In this document: positions 1 to 8,060 of the stretch, piece after piece
Position numbering within the stretch: position 1 is the first letter of the stretch
How the letters are laid out: each line of letters opens with the position of its first letter
Notes under the pieces: model-generated
The model's input: only the letters and a program-made list of their open reading frames with translations
What the model was told of the DNA's origin: nothing
The model's database searches: none
Assembly (NCBI GenBank): GCA_947586655.1
Contig: CANPXR010000003.1
Span: forward strand, 1 to 34,976
Reading direction: 5' to 3'
From: an uncultured Bacilli bacterium
GTDB lineage: Bacteria; Bacillota_I; Bacilli_A; RF39; UBA660
DNA: 34,976 bases
Translations under genes and position numbers: made by a program

Positions 1-158
1 GCTCCAGTTAAAATGCTACTTATGACGTTTTCCATATTTTTATTTTCTTGTTTTTTTCTTAATGAGTTCACCGCAACGGACGAAATCGATATTAAAATGC
101 CAAGAATAACTATTACTGCTAATAACTCAACAAGAGTAAAACCACTATTTTTTTTCAT
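1..158 (-). CDS. Type IV pilin-like prepilin, 3' part cut off by window edge
   Basis: This is the N-terminal part (52 codons) of a gene that runs off the left edge. Seen: a short basic leader (MKKNSG) followed by FTLVELLAVIVILGIL, the classical prepilin peptidase site with G/F cleavage and Glu at +5 of the mature protein, then a hydrophobic helix. That is the type III signal of type IV pilins, pseudopilins and ComGC-like proteins. The product would be inserted in the membrane, trimmed by a prepilin peptidase and assembled into a pilus or pseudopilus. The start at 158 lies one base after the trxA stop, with AAGGAATG as ribosome binding site inside the trxA end, so the two genes are probably translated from one mRNA. 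Whether it is a major pilin, a minor pilin or a competence pseudopilin cannot be told from the fragment. Confidence 0.85.
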   Translation of the reverse strand, partial: MKKNSGFTLVELLAVIVILGILISISSVAVNSLRKKQENKNMENVISSILTG

Positions 159-159
159 G

Positions 160-456
160 TTACTTCACCCATTCCTTCAATTCATCCTTAGTCATGAAGC
201 CAGTTTTTCTTCTTACTTCTTTTCCGTTTTCAAATATTATAAGCGTTGGAATTGAAAACACATTATATTTACTTGATAAGTTGGGAGCTTTATCAACATC
301 CACCTTAATAATTTCAATGTCTTCTTCTTTATCATACTTTTCCATTACCGGTTCAAGCATCTTGCATGGCCCACACCACGTTGCATAAAAATCAACTAAT
401 ATTCTATCTTTCTTTAACTCTTCGTTAAAGTTTTCTTCAGTTACATGTTTTATCAT
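160..456 (-). CDS. trxA: Thioredoxin
   Basis: Cytosolic thiol-disulfide oxidoreductase that reduces protein disulfides and is recharged by thioredoxin reductase. The 98-residue product has the whole thioredoxin fold: an early VDFYATWCGPC stretch with the redox pair Cys28 and Cys31, and the cis-Pro loop in SIPTLIIF. It is slightly shorter than the usual 103-110 residues. The ATG at 456 follows a strong TCGGAGGT ribosome binding site. It sits directly upstream of a prepilin gene, one base apart, which suggests co-transcription; whether it serves pilin folding is speculation. Family assignment is secure. The symbol trxA is by type, since such genomes often carry several thioredoxins. Confidence 0.95.
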   Translation of the reverse strand: MIKHVTEENFNEELKKDRILVDFYATWCGPCKMLEPVMEKYDKEEDIEIIKVDVDKAPNLSSKYNVFSIPTLIIFENGKEVRRKTGFMTKDELKEWVK

Positions 457-593
457 TCTTACCTCCGACTTTTATTACAATACCATAATCTTATTATATA
501 TTATTTTAAATAAAAAATACATATTTATACAAAATTAAACTTTTATTTTACACTAATTCGAAGCAGTTTATTTTAAATCAATTACTTTTATGT

Positions 594-599
594 TAGAAT
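594..599 (+). promoter_or_regulatory. Possible extended -10 of rnhC promoter
   Basis: TGTTAGAAT (591-599) is a good extended -10 element, with only a weak -35-like TTTTAA at 571-576 (17-bp spacing). The transcript would begin near 606, almost at the AGGAAG ribosome binding site, so the leader would be extremely short. This is a pattern match only. Confidence 0.3.
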
Positions 600-619
600 A
601 TCTATAGGAAGTGATTATA

Positions 620-1561
620 ATGGTAGTAGTATTTAAAGTAAGTGATAATACCAAGGAAAAAATGATTAATTATTACCAAGATAAAAAAAGAGAAAAAACG
701 CCACCATACTCTGTTTTCCAAGCAGAAGAAGGAGGTACCATAATTACTCTTTATGAATCTGGCAAGGTAATGTTTCAAGGAATAAGCGCAGACGTTGACG
801 CTAACATGTGGCGAGATATGGAAGCCCATTTAAATAATGGTAAAGCACCTGAAGAAAGTAAAAAAAGCAAGAAGGAAAAACCGGATGAAAAAACGCTTTA
901 TGAAGAAAGAAAAACATACTACTACATAAATTCCATTGGTTCTGATGAGGTTGGAACCGGAGATTATTTTGGCCCAATCGTTGTTACTGCATCATTCGTT
1001 GATAAAAGTAAAATTTCATTCTTAGAAGAACTAGGAGTAAGGGATTCAAAAAAGTTAACTGACCAGAAAATATTAGAAGTAGTTCCTAAGATAATAAAAC
1101 AAATTCCCTATGAGACGGTTATATTTACCAATGAAGAATATAACGCCCAAAAGGAAACCAACATGAATAAGATTAAGGCAATATTACATAATAAAGCTAT
1201 TTTAGGATTAATGAAAAAGGATAATTATAACTATGATAAAGTCGTAATTGATCAGTTTTGTTACCCTAAAAATTATTTTGGATACCTTAAGGAATCTAAT
1301 AACGTATTTAGAAAAATAAGTTTCACAACCAAAGCAGAAGACAAATGCTTATCGGTTGCTTGTAGTTCTTTAATAAGTAGGTACGTATTTATTAAAGAAA
1401 TTGATAAACTCTCAAAGATAACTAACGAAAAAATTCCAAAGGGTGCTGGTATAAACGTTGATTCATTTGGTAGAAAACTAGTGAAAACCCAAGGAAAAGA
1501 CATATTAAAAAAGATAGCTAAACTTAATTTTAAAAACACTGATAAAATATTAAAGAGCTAA
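620..1561 (+). CDS. rnhC: Ribonuclease HIII
   Basis: Degrades the RNA strand of RNA-DNA hybrids (R-loops, primers, misincorporated ribonucleotides) in the cytosol. The 313-residue product has the N-terminal TBP-like substrate-binding domain typical of RNase HIII (about residues 1-80), a Lys-rich linker, then the RNase H fold beginning with IGSDEVGTGDYFGP, where the Asp-Glu pair near residue 109 starts the acidic active site. VRDSKKLT and the later VIDQF are also family motifs. I chose the ATG at 620 because AGGAAG lies 8 bases upstream; a GTG at 611 overlaps that ribosome binding site. The length matches the family (about 310). The gene is alone on the plus strand, convergent with the glycosyltransferase, and its stop codon lies inside the shared terminator. 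Confidence 0.96.
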   Translation: MVVVFKVSDNTKEKMINYYQDKKREKTPPYSVFQAEEGGTIITLYESGKVMFQGISADVDANMWRDMEAHLNNGKAPEESKKSKKEKPDEKTLYEERKTYYYINSIGSDEVGTGDYFGPIVVTASFVDKSKISFLEELGVRDSKKLTDQKILEVVPKIIKQIPYETVIFTNEEYNAQKETNMNKIKAILHNKAILGLMKKDNYNYDKVVIDQFCYPKNYFGYLKESNNVFRKISFTTKAEDKCLSVACSSLISRYVFIKEIDKLSKITNEKIPKGAGINVDSFGRKLVKTQGKDILKKIAKLNFKNTDKILKS

Positions 1562-1582
1562 AAAACATTAGCTCTTTTTTTT
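1552..1582. terminator. Bidirectional terminator between rnhC and the glycosyltransferase
   Basis: Perfect 10-bp stem AAAGAGCTAA (1552-1561) / TTAGCTCTTT (1568-1577) with a 6-base loop, followed on the plus strand by a T-rich run (1575-1582). The left arm contains the rnhC TAA and the right arm the TAA of the minus-strand glycosyltransferase. The minus-strand tail is less T-rich, so it is strongest for rnhC. Confidence 0.85.
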
Positions 1583-2806
1583 CTTACCATGCTCTACTTT
1601 TTTCCAAGTAACTTCCCTAGTGATTAACGCCTTTATGGCACAAAAAACATAAGTAATCATAAAAATAGGATTATAAAATAAAGCCTTGATTTTTGATTTA
1701 GTACTTAAATTTAAATTATTTTCTTCTAAAATAAGCATGATAAACGTAATTATCATAAGAATAATATATATAATTAAAAAACACGTTGTTAATTCTGCTA
1801 GGGTATAAACCCACTTGTCATATCCTTTTATAAAGTTATAAATGGTAAAAAATAAACATCCAAAAAGCCACGTAACTAATCCTAAAATAATAAATATGTA
1901 TGGGATAATACCAACTGATTCGTCTATTTTAGACCCATTATTTAACCCTTTTTTATCCATTGACTTAAATATTTTTTTAGTATATATCCTTCTTACGTCA
2001 AAATATCCTTTAATCCACCTTATTCTTTGGTTTATGGTATCTTTAAACATCGTTGGTTGCTCGTCATAGAAAATAGATTTAGTGTTATAATACGTAGTTA
2101 AGTTATTTAACGTCGCATAAGAACTAAGTTCATAATCCTCTGTTAAGCTATGAAACGGATAACCGCCCCACCTTTCAATTAGATATCCTTTTATATAAAA
2201 CCCAGTTCCTGAAAACGTTATGTTTCTAGTTTGCCTACTTTTTATATTATTAAAAACCGTGTTTACTAAAGAAAAAGTAAGACTTGAACACGCCGCAACA
2301 ACACTATCATTACCATTTTTACAATTTCTATATCCACAGGCTAAATCATATCCCTTATCAAAGATTGGTATCATGTTTTTTAAATAATCCTTATCTAAAA
2401 CATTATCAGCGTCAAAAATAAAATACGCATCATAACGTTTTTTTTCACTTATGATATATTTAATTGCGTCATCTAAGGCATAACCTTTTCTTTGCAAACG
2501 TAAATTTTTTCTTAATACTAAGGTAGCATCATATCTTTTGCATATACTTACCGTTTTATCTTTTTTTGACTCAACGATTACATAAACATCCTTCATATTT
2601 ATGCTATAAGATTGATGTTTAATACTTTTTAAAAGATCTTCTATAACGGATGACTCATATCTAGCGGGAATAAGAATACAAAAATTATGATTATTTTTTG
2701 TTTTTACTGGTTTATTATTATTTTTTCTAACTAAAAAACTACTTATAATAGTCATTACAACGCCAATAAAAATAAGGGCTATTGCTATCAATCTAAACGC
2801 TAACAT
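1568..2806 (-). CDS. Membrane glycosyltransferase, family GT2
   Basis: Processive-type membrane glycosyltransferase, expected to transfer a sugar from a nucleotide-sugar to a polysaccharide or lipid acceptor at the inner face of the membrane. Seen in 412 residues: one N-terminal membrane helix, then a GT-A domain with CILIPARYES, the nucleotide-sugar binding FDADN (DxD-type), TEDYE (catalytic acid region) and the QRIRW motif common to cellulose/chitin-synthase-like GT2 enzymes, then three C-terminal helices and a basic tail. The substrate is not predictable. It is the last gene of the lspA-rluD-rhomboid operon, 10-13 bases after the rhomboid gene. The start is ATG at 2806 or GTG at 2809, both served by AAGGA. 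Confidence 0.85.
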   Translation of the reverse strand: MLAFRLIAIALIFIGVVMTIISSFLVRKNNNKPVKTKNNHNFCILIPARYESSVIEDLLKSIKHQSYSINMKDVYVIVESKKDKTVSICKRYDATLVLRKNLRLQRKGYALDDAIKYIISEKKRYDAYFIFDADNVLDKDYLKNMIPIFDKGYDLACGYRNCKNGNDSVVAACSSLTFSLVNTVFNNIKSRQTRNITFSGTGFYIKGYLIERWGGYPFHSLTEDYELSSYATLNNLTTYYNTKSIFYDEQPTMFKDTINQRIRWIKGYFDVRRIYTKKIFKSMDKKGLNNGSKIDESVGIIPYIFIILGLVTWLFGCLFFTIYNFIKGYDKWVYTLAELTTCFLIIYIILMIITFIMLILEENNLNLSTKSKIKALFYNPIFMITYVFCAIKALITREVTWKKVEHGKKKKS

Positions 2807-2819
2807 CACTATTTTTCCT

Positions 2820-3953
2820 TTACATAAAATATGATAAATAAGTAAGTAATATAACTAATATTATGGAACATATCCATCCGTTTATTTTTTCGAACTTAGA
2901 GGTTTTATACTTTATACCAACCGCACTTGAAATTAACATTCCACCAATTAAACCACCAACGTGAGCGTACATATTAATTCCAGTTACCATAAAACCTAAT
3001 AAAATATTAATTATAATAACTGGTAATATTTCTCTTTTTAAAGCTTCTGCCATATAGGTTCTTTGGTTAATAGCAAAGTACAAAAGAGCACCCATAAGAC
3101 CAAATATAGCTCCCGAAGCACCTGCCGATATAACGTTATCATTCATTAAGATAACAGAAACCAAATTACCTACCACTCCACTATAAAGAAAAATTAATAG
3201 CATCTTAATATGTCCATAAAACTTCTCTACTTGTTGTCCTAAAAGTTTAAGTGACCACGTATTCATTAAGTAATGAATTAATCCAATGTGAAGAAAAATA
3301 CTAGTTAATAATCTTATTGGATTTCCATCTTTAACTAAAGCTCCAAACGCATACAAAGTATTAACGTTAGTTGATCCATTACCTAATAAGTACGTTAAGA
3401 TCATAAAAATAGTTATTATACTAATTAAGATGTTAGTTACAATTGGTGTTTTAGGACTAAACAAGTCATTTATCTTCTCACTTTGATCCATGTTTTTCCT
3501 TAAAATATCATTATTTATTCTTTTATATAATAAGGCTCCTTCTTCGGTAAACTTTAGTTTAGAAGGCATATCTGGAAAGAATTCTTCTATCGTCTTATTC
3601 TTCTTTAAAGAATTTTCGTTTTTTACCCTAACGGGATAATTAAGCTTAGTATTTGCTATTTCAACGTTAGAATTTAAATCTAAATAAAAGGTTAAAACCT
3701 TCATCTTAAAAGTAAAGGTCTTTAACTTTATTTGCCTTACTAACCTATCAACCTTATAATTATCAAATTCCAATTGATCCTTATTATGAATGTATCCCGT
3801 TACTATTCTTACGATTCTAAAATCACTATCCATGTTTTCTAACCATATCTCATTTTGAACACCATGGACAACGACCGGATTATAGTTCATTTCAGTTATG
3901 AAATAATGAAGTAGTTTCATTATTAATAAATCTTTTTTTTCAGTTGTTACCAT
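2820..3953 (-). CDS. Rhomboid intramembrane serine protease (GluP/YqgP-like)
   Basis: Cleaves membrane proteins within or near their transmembrane segments. The 377-residue protein has a soluble N-terminal domain of about 165 residues, as in B. subtilis YqgP/GluP, followed by a six-helix rhomboid core. The catalytic dyad is visible: Ser280 in SAGASGAIFG and His331 in YAHVGGLIGG. The HIGLIHYLMN loop (about 222-231) and the preceding conserved loop are present. The ATG at 3953 has a strong GGAGGT site. It lies 11 bases after the RluD-type gene and just before the glycosyltransferase, so all are likely co-transcribed. Family certain; substrate unknown. Confidence 0.9.
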   Translation of the reverse strand: MVTTEKKDLLIMKLLHYFITEMNYNPVVVHGVQNEIWLENMDSDFRIVRIVTGYIHNKDQLEFDNYKVDRLVRQIKLKTFTFKMKVLTFYLDLNSNVEIANTKLNYPVRVKNENSLKKNKTIEEFFPDMPSKLKFTEEGALLYKRINNDILRKNMDQSEKINDLFSPKTPIVTNILISIITIFMILTYLLGNGSTNVNTLYAFGALVKDGNPIRLLTSIFLHIGLIHYLMNTWSLKLLGQQVEKFYGHIKMLLIFLYSGVVGNLVSVILMNDNVISAGASGAIFGLMGALLYFAINQRTYMAEALKREILPVIIINILLGFMVTGINMYAHVGGLIGGMLISSAVGIKYKTSKFEKINGWICSIILVILLTYLSYFM

Positions 3954-3964
3954 AGATAAACCTC

Positions 3965-4858
3965 CTACTCATTTTTATATTCTTCTAGTATTTTGTTAAA
4001 TTCTTCTGGAACTTTACAAGAGAAAGTCATTTTTTTATTCGTTACTGGATGAATAAAACTTATTTCTTTAGCGTGCAACATCTGTCCAAAAGACGTTGAT
4101 TTTTTTCCACCGTAAACTGGGTCGTTTATGATTGGATGTTTTATGTAAGCCATATGAACCCTTATTTGATGTGTTCTTCCGGTTTCTAACTTAAGTTCAA
4201 TTAAGGTGCTATTTTTATACCTATCAAGTACCTTAAAATGTGTAACGGCCTCTTTACTATTTTCATCGGTTACACACATTTTCTTTCTATCATAAGGATC
4301 TCTTGCTATTGGAGCATCAATTGTTCCCGTATCATGATTTATTCTTCCACTTACCAAGGCAACGTATATCCTAGATAAAGTTTTATCTTTAAGTTGTTTT
4401 GATAGCATTTCATGTACCTTATCATTTTTAGCAATAACTAAAAGCCCAGAAGTATCCTTATCTATTCTGTGCACAATACCTGGTCTTAATTTCCCATTAG
4501 ATGAGCTTAAGTTTTTAGTATAGGAAATAAGACCATTAACTAAGGTCCCAGAAAAATGTCCTGCAGCAGGATGAACAACTAAACCACTTGGTTTATTAAT
4601 AACCATTAGACTGTCATCTTCATATACTATATCTAAATCCATCTTTTCCGGTTTTGCGTTTGATTCTTCTTCTAACTTTCCTAAAATTTTAATTTTATCA
4701 TTAGTCTTTAGAAGGTAGCTACTCTTTAAATTTTTATCATTTACCGTAACTAAACCTTGTTTTATCATCAGCTGCACCTTACTTCTTGAAATTTCTAATT
4801 TATCAATTAAAAATTTATCCAACCTTTGGTGCTCATTAGTTTCAATAGTAAACTCCAT
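3965..4858 (-). CDS. rluD: RluD-type 23S rRNA pseudouridine synthase
   Basis: Converts uridines to pseudouridine in large-subunit rRNA. Seen: an N-terminal S4 RNA-binding domain (about residues 1-60, QRLDKFLIDKL), then the catalytic RluA/RluD domain with RPGIVHRIDKDTSGLLVIAK, whose Asp in HRIDKDTSG is the invariant catalytic residue, and the C-terminal GRTHQIRVH motif. I chose ATG at 4858 (297 residues) because GGGAAGGAA lies ideally upstream; a TTG at 4876 overlaps that site. The order lspA then rluD-type gene (ylyB in B. subtilis) is conserved in Bacilli. Whether it is strictly orthologous to RluD rather than RluC is not settled by motif alone. Confidence 0.92.
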   Translation of the reverse strand: MEFTIETNEHQRLDKFLIDKLEISRSKVQLMIKQGLVTVNDKNLKSSYLLKTNDKIKILGKLEEESNAKPEKMDLDIVYEDDSLMVINKPSGLVVHPAAGHFSGTLVNGLISYTKNLSSSNGKLRPGIVHRIDKDTSGLLVIAKNDKVHEMLSKQLKDKTLSRIYVALVSGRINHDTGTIDAPIARDPYDRKKMCVTDENSKEAVTHFKVLDRYKNSTLIELKLETGRTHQIRVHMAYIKHPIINDPVYGGKKSTSFGQMLHAKEISFIHPVTNKKMTFSCKVPEEFNKILEEYKNE

Positions 4859-4937
4859 AAAAACATTCCTTCCCAATTAACTAAACAATATTATACCATG
4901 TTATTTTAAAAGTCAAATATAAACTATAGTAAATAAC

Positions 4938-5399
4938 TCATTTTTTAGTATCTTCATTTAACCAATATGTTGCCATTAATATGACACCAATTGTAATAAA
5001 GACATCTGCTAAGTTAAAAATAGGAAATGAATAACCAAACAAATTAAACGATAAATAATCAACCACGTATCCCCTTGTAATTCTATCAAACAAATTACCA
5101 AAAATTCCCCCAATTAGAAGTCCAAAGGTCCAATTAGTAATGTTACTATTTTTTTTGTATTTTAAGTAATTATTATTTAACGTAAAAAGAAGAAATATAA
5201 CCAGTAAAATTGAAATGGTAATTATAAGCCACCTATTACCCCAAAGCATGCTAAAAGCTACTCCCTTATTTTTTGTATAAATAAAAGATAAAAAACCTGG
5301 TATTAACTTAATTGAGGTTAAATACTTTGTTACTAATAGTTTTATTGTTTGATCCATAAAAAAAGAAACAATTACTATTATAGCTATTCTTTTCTTCAT
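4938..5399 (-). CDS. lspA: Lipoprotein signal peptidase (signal peptidase II)
   Basis: Aspartic membrane protease that removes signal peptides from lipidated prolipoproteins. The 153-residue protein has four membrane helices and both catalytic aspartates in their motifs: GNLFDRITRGYVVDYL and FNLADVFITIG. The N-terminal FFMDQTIKLLV and the TKNKGVAFS loop are also family features. Two adjacent ATG codons (5402, 5399) follow GGTGAT; the second gives the better spacing. It is the first gene of the operon with rluD, rhomboid protease and glycosyltransferase. The island lipoprotein at 10086-10742 would be one of its substrates. Confidence 0.95.
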   Translation of the reverse strand: MKKRIAIIVIVSFFMDQTIKLLVTKYLTSIKLIPGFLSFIYTKNKGVAFSMLWGNRWLIITISILLVIFLLFTLNNNYLKYKKNSNITNWTFGLLIGGIFGNLFDRITRGYVVDYLSFNLFGYSFPIFNLADVFITIGVILMATYWLNEDTKK

Positions 5400-5484
5400 C
5401 ATATCACCATTAAGATTATAACATGTATATTTTTAGATGTAAATTAACAATAATCCTATAATAAAATTATTGGCATAAAAATTT

Positions 5485-6459
5485 CTAATATAATAAAATT
5501 ACTAATATACCCGCTAAAAAGTTCTGTATAAAGTGCATTGATATTGAAACAAAAATATTATCTGAATCCTTATAAGCCTTGGCTAAACACATGCCTAAAG
5601 CTGAGTATTGAAATACATAAAGTAAATCACTAGGTGATGATAAGTTGTTTATTACGTGAAGTCCTCCAAATACTAAACCACTTACAATAATAAATGTTGT
5701 TTTATTATTAAATAATTTTGATAAAGATAGCCTAAAAATAGTTTCTTCCGCTAAAGGGGCATAAAAACAAGATAATAAAAGTGTTGCAACGGGAATGTTT
5801 TTAAACATGATATTTATGACTTCTTGATTACCAGAAGGTCGACCACTATTTATGATTACAACGGGTATCGCAACAATAAGCATAATACCAAGCATCATTA
5901 AATACCTTTTGATTATAAACGGAAAATAAACTTTAAAATTCTTTAAAAATACTTTTAAATTTCCTATTAGTTCCTTATGATATAAAATAATTATACCAAT
6001 TAATATAAATACGTAAATGAAATAAGAAGAAACGTTCTTTAAGATCTTAACGTTAGGTATTAAAAATAAAATCATAATAAATAACGTAAGCGTTATAAAG
6101 GATTTTATTTTTTCTTTTTTACTAGTAGTTTTAAGTTCTATTTTAGGTAACTTAACTTCTTTTTTATCTTTTAATGAAGCTAGAAAGAAGAAACCTAAAA
6201 TACCTGGAATTATTGGTTCAAAAAACATCCAAATACTAGATAATAATATTCTTATGTTATTATTTTTTAAATAACTTAAATCTTTTTTTGATTCATTATA
6301 TAGTATAACAGTAAAAAATATACTTATTGATAACATGAATAAACCAGCTATAGTGCTTTCGTTAAACTTTTCAATAAATAAATAATGTATTAACATGTAA
6401 ACTATATAAATAATTTCTATTAAAATCGCAATCCTTAAATAGTTTTTCTTATTTTTCAT
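5485..6459 (-). CDS. CPBP-family intramembrane metalloprotease
   Basis: Abi/CAAX-protease-like (CPBP) glutamic/metal intramembrane protease with about eight hydrophobic segments. Catalytic motifs, numbered from the ATG at 6459: EETIFR (E238, E239, R244), His268 in FGGLHVINN, and the terminal MHFIQN (His309, Asn313). The 324-residue start is preferred because GGAGG AACAA precedes it; the upstream in-frame ATG at 6471 overlaps that site. Roles for such proteins include processing of peptide precursors and bacteriocin self-immunity; nothing nearby picks one. It is the last gene of a ylmC-DUF5684-CPBP unit, downstream of a strong hairpin. Confidence 0.85.
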   Translation of the reverse strand: MKNKKNYLRIAILIEIIYIVYMLIHYLFIEKFNESTIAGLFMLSISIFFTVILYNESKKDLSYLKNNNIRILLSSIWMFFEPIIPGILGFFFLASLKDKKEVKLPKIELKTTSKKEKIKSFITLTLFIMILFLIPNVKILKNVSSYFIYVFILIGIIILYHKELIGNLKVFLKNFKVYFPFIIKRYLMMLGIMLIVAIPVVIINSGRPSGNQEVINIMFKNIPVATLLLSCFYAPLAEETIFRLSLSKLFNNKTTFIIVSGLVFGGLHVINNLSSPSDLLYVFQYSALGMCLAKAYKDSDNIFVSISMHFIQNFLAGILVILLY

Positions 6460-6472
6460 TTGTTCCTCCATT

Positions 6473-6503
6473 TTTTAAGAAGCCATTCTTAGGCTTCTTA
6501 AAA
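6473..6503 (-). promoter_or_regulatory. 12-bp hairpin between two co-directional genes
   Basis: TTTTAAGAAGCC (6473-6484) pairs perfectly with GGCTTCTTAAAA (6492-6503) across a 7-base loop. It covers the stop codon of the DUF5684 gene and ends just before the GGAGG site of the CPBP gene. There is no convincing U-run after it, so an mRNA stabiliser, processing site or weak attenuator is more likely than a full terminator. Confidence 0.6.
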
Positions 6504-6926
6504 TAAATCATTTAAATCAATATCACCATTAACCGACGGACCAACGTATTTAATGTCATTACTAAAAGCAATTATCGCGGTAAATATCGGATTTAAAAAC
6601 CAAAGACCAATACCGAAAGCTGCTTGTTGCCCGAATGATTTAGCAAGTTTAATATTGTATGAGATTGCAAATATCATGGATAAAACCATACCTATTATAG
6701 GTATTATTCCTATGAATATAAAGAATATGTAATACCATTTATATCCAATTATATCAAATAAAACAATGGTATTATAAACGGGTACTATTGATGCCCATCC
6801 CGGTTTTCCGGCCTTTTTGTATAATTTCCATCTTGCGATTATAACAAATATAACCAACGCTAAGCAAATAACCCAAACACCAGAAAAAATAGCAAAAAGT
6901 AAGGCAATTACATTATTGTCACTCAT
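6498..6926 (-). CDS. DUF5684-type small membrane protein
   Basis: A 142-residue protein with an N-terminal helix and two or three further helices. WKLYKKAGKPGWASIVPVYN and the later FGIGLWFLNPIF are hallmarks of a family of small multi-spanning proteins (DUF5684) found widely in Firmicutes, often near signal peptidases or sporulation and envelope genes. The biochemical function is unknown. The ATG at 6926 has a strong AAGGAGG. It lies 33 bases downstream of the ylmC homologue with no terminator between them, and is followed by the CPBP protease. Confidence 0.75.
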   Translation of the reverse strand: MSDNNVIALLFAIFSGVWVICLALVIFVIIARWKLYKKAGKPGWASIVPVYNTIVLFDIIGYKWYYIFFIFIGIIPIIGMVLSMIFAISYNIKLAKSFGQQAAFGIGLWFLNPIFTAIIAFSNDIKYVGPSVNGDIDLNDLF

Positions 6927-6959
6927 TTTTAATCCTCCTTTATTTTAGTATATCATAAT

Positions 6960-7190
6960 CTATAAATTTCTACTAACTAAAATAACATCAGCACCAATTT
7001 TTTTTATTTGTGACCAGGTTATTGACACTTCCTCTGTGCCCCTTAACATATTAATTATTCCTTTTTTTTCATAAATAAGCATCTTAATAATATTCCCATC
7101 ATCTGATATTTCTACGTCCACTACGTTCCCAATTTTTTCACCGGTTAAAATATCTACCACATCCTTGCTCTGTAAATCAGATAAACGCAT
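6960..7190 (-). CDS. ylmC: YlmC/YmxH-family PRC-barrel sporulation protein
   Basis: A 76-residue single-domain PRC-barrel protein: MRLSDLQSKDVVDILTGEKI, then GNVVDVEI and a C-terminal strand VSITWSQIKKIGADVILV. This is the YlmC/YmxH family, restricted to spore formers; the molecular role is poorly known. In B. subtilis ylmC lies close to sigG, and here it is divergent from sigG, which supports the assignment. The ATG at 7190 is spaced 4 bases after GGTGAT; a TTG at 7202 overlaps that site. Confidence 0.88.
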   Translation of the reverse strand: MRLSDLQSKDVVDILTGEKIGNVVDVEISDDGNIIKMLIYEKKGIINMLRGTEEVSITWSQIKKIGADVILVSRNL

Positions 7191-7219
7191 AATAATCACC
7201 AATTAAATATATGCAAACA

Positions 7220-7268
7220 TGTATAAAAAAACACCTTCCGTAACATTACAAATTATAGAAAGGTGTGG
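7220..7268 (+). promoter_or_regulatory. sigG leader: sigmaF/sigmaG-like promoter and SD-pairing inverted repeat
   Basis: Two overlapping signals. TGTATA (7220-7225), 18 bases, then CATTACA (7244-7250) resembles the sigmaF/sigmaG promoter consensus (-35 near TGNATA, -10 near CATACTA). In addition ACACCTT (7231-7237) is a perfect complement of AAGGTGT (7260-7266), which is the sigG ribosome binding site, so a longer transcript could fold and hide it. The two readings conflict: a start from this promoter (near 7257) would exclude the left arm of the hairpin. Confidence 0.5.
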
Positions 7269-8050
7269 TTATTATAGCAAAACATAAAGTAGAAATAACT
7301 GGAATTAACACAAGTGAAATTAAGGTTCTTTCAGAAGAAGAAAAGACAAAACTTTTCATAAGACTTAAAAATGGTGACGTAAGTGCAAGAAATGAACTTG
7401 CCGAAGGAAATCTAAAACTTGTACTATCAATTCTTAGAAAGTATCAAAATAGAACTGACAACATGGATGATTTATTCCAAATTGGATGTGTGGGCCTTAT
7501 GAAGGCTATTGATAACTTTGACTTGTTACATAACGTTAAATTTTCAACCTACGCCGTACCACTTATTTTAGGAGAAATAAGACGGTATTTAAGAGATAAC
7601 AGTAATCTTAGAATCTCAAGAAGCATAAAAGACTTAGCATATAAAATATTAAAGTTAAAGGAAGAGCATTTTATGACAACTGGTCATGAATTAAGTAATG
7701 AACTTATTGCAAAAAAATTAGGCGTTGACGAAATAGACGTGATAATCGCACTAGATGCGATGAGGGACCCAGTTAGTATGTTTGAACCCATTTATAATGA
7801 TGGAGGTGATACCATTTATCTTGAGGATCAACTTGAATCCAAGAAAGAAAAAAGTTCTAACTGGGACTTGGTAATATCTTTAAATGATGCGATTGATAAA
7901 TTAAAAGAAAAAGAAAAAAGGATAATAACTGATCGATATCTTTTTGGTAAAACCCAAATGGAAATAGCAGAAGAAATAGGAATATCTCAAGCTCAAGTAT
8001 CTCGATTGGAAAAAGGAGGAATCGAGAACATTAAGAAAAATATCTTATGA
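7265..8050 (+). CDS. sigG: RNA polymerase sporulation sigma factor SigG
   Basis: Late forespore sigma factor. The 261-residue protein opens with KHKVEITGINTSEIKVL, the SigG-specific N-terminus (B. subtilis has KVEICGVDTSKLPVL), followed by region 2 (FSTYAVPLILGEIRRYLRDN), FEPIYNDGGDTIYLEDQL and region 4 with the helix-turn-helix KTQMEIAEEIGISQAQVSRL. Length matches the family (260). The start is odd. The only canonical in-frame codon is GTG at 7265, but it overlaps the AAAGGTG ribosome binding site; ATT at 7271 or ATA at 7274 would be correctly spaced and would match the family N-terminus. Expected regulation: sigmaF, later sigmaG itself, in the forespore. SigF is the alternative but the N-terminus rules it out. 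Confidence 0.95.
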   Translation: MVIIAKHKVEITGINTSEIKVLSEEEKTKLFIRLKNGDVSARNELAEGNLKLVLSILRKYQNRTDNMDDLFQIGCVGLMKAIDNFDLLHNVKFSTYAVPLILGEIRRYLRDNSNLRISRSIKDLAYKILKLKEEHFMTTGHELSNELIAKKLGVDEIDVIIALDAMRDPVSMFEPIYNDGGDTIYLEDQLESKKEKSSNWDLVISLNDAIDKLKEKEKRIITDRYLFGKTQMEIAEEIGISQAQVSRLEKGGIENIKKNIL

Positions 8051-8060
8051 TAAAACCAAA

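Noticed and set aside
13-255. Plus-strand frame of 80 codons
   Set aside because: It is antisense to the prepilin and trxA genes, which have strong motifs and ribosome binding sites.
7265-8050. UGA read as tryptophan (Mollicutes code)
   Set aside because: Genes end cleanly in TGA (sigG, obg, mreC) and conserved Trp residues, as in thioredoxin WCGPC, are TGG.
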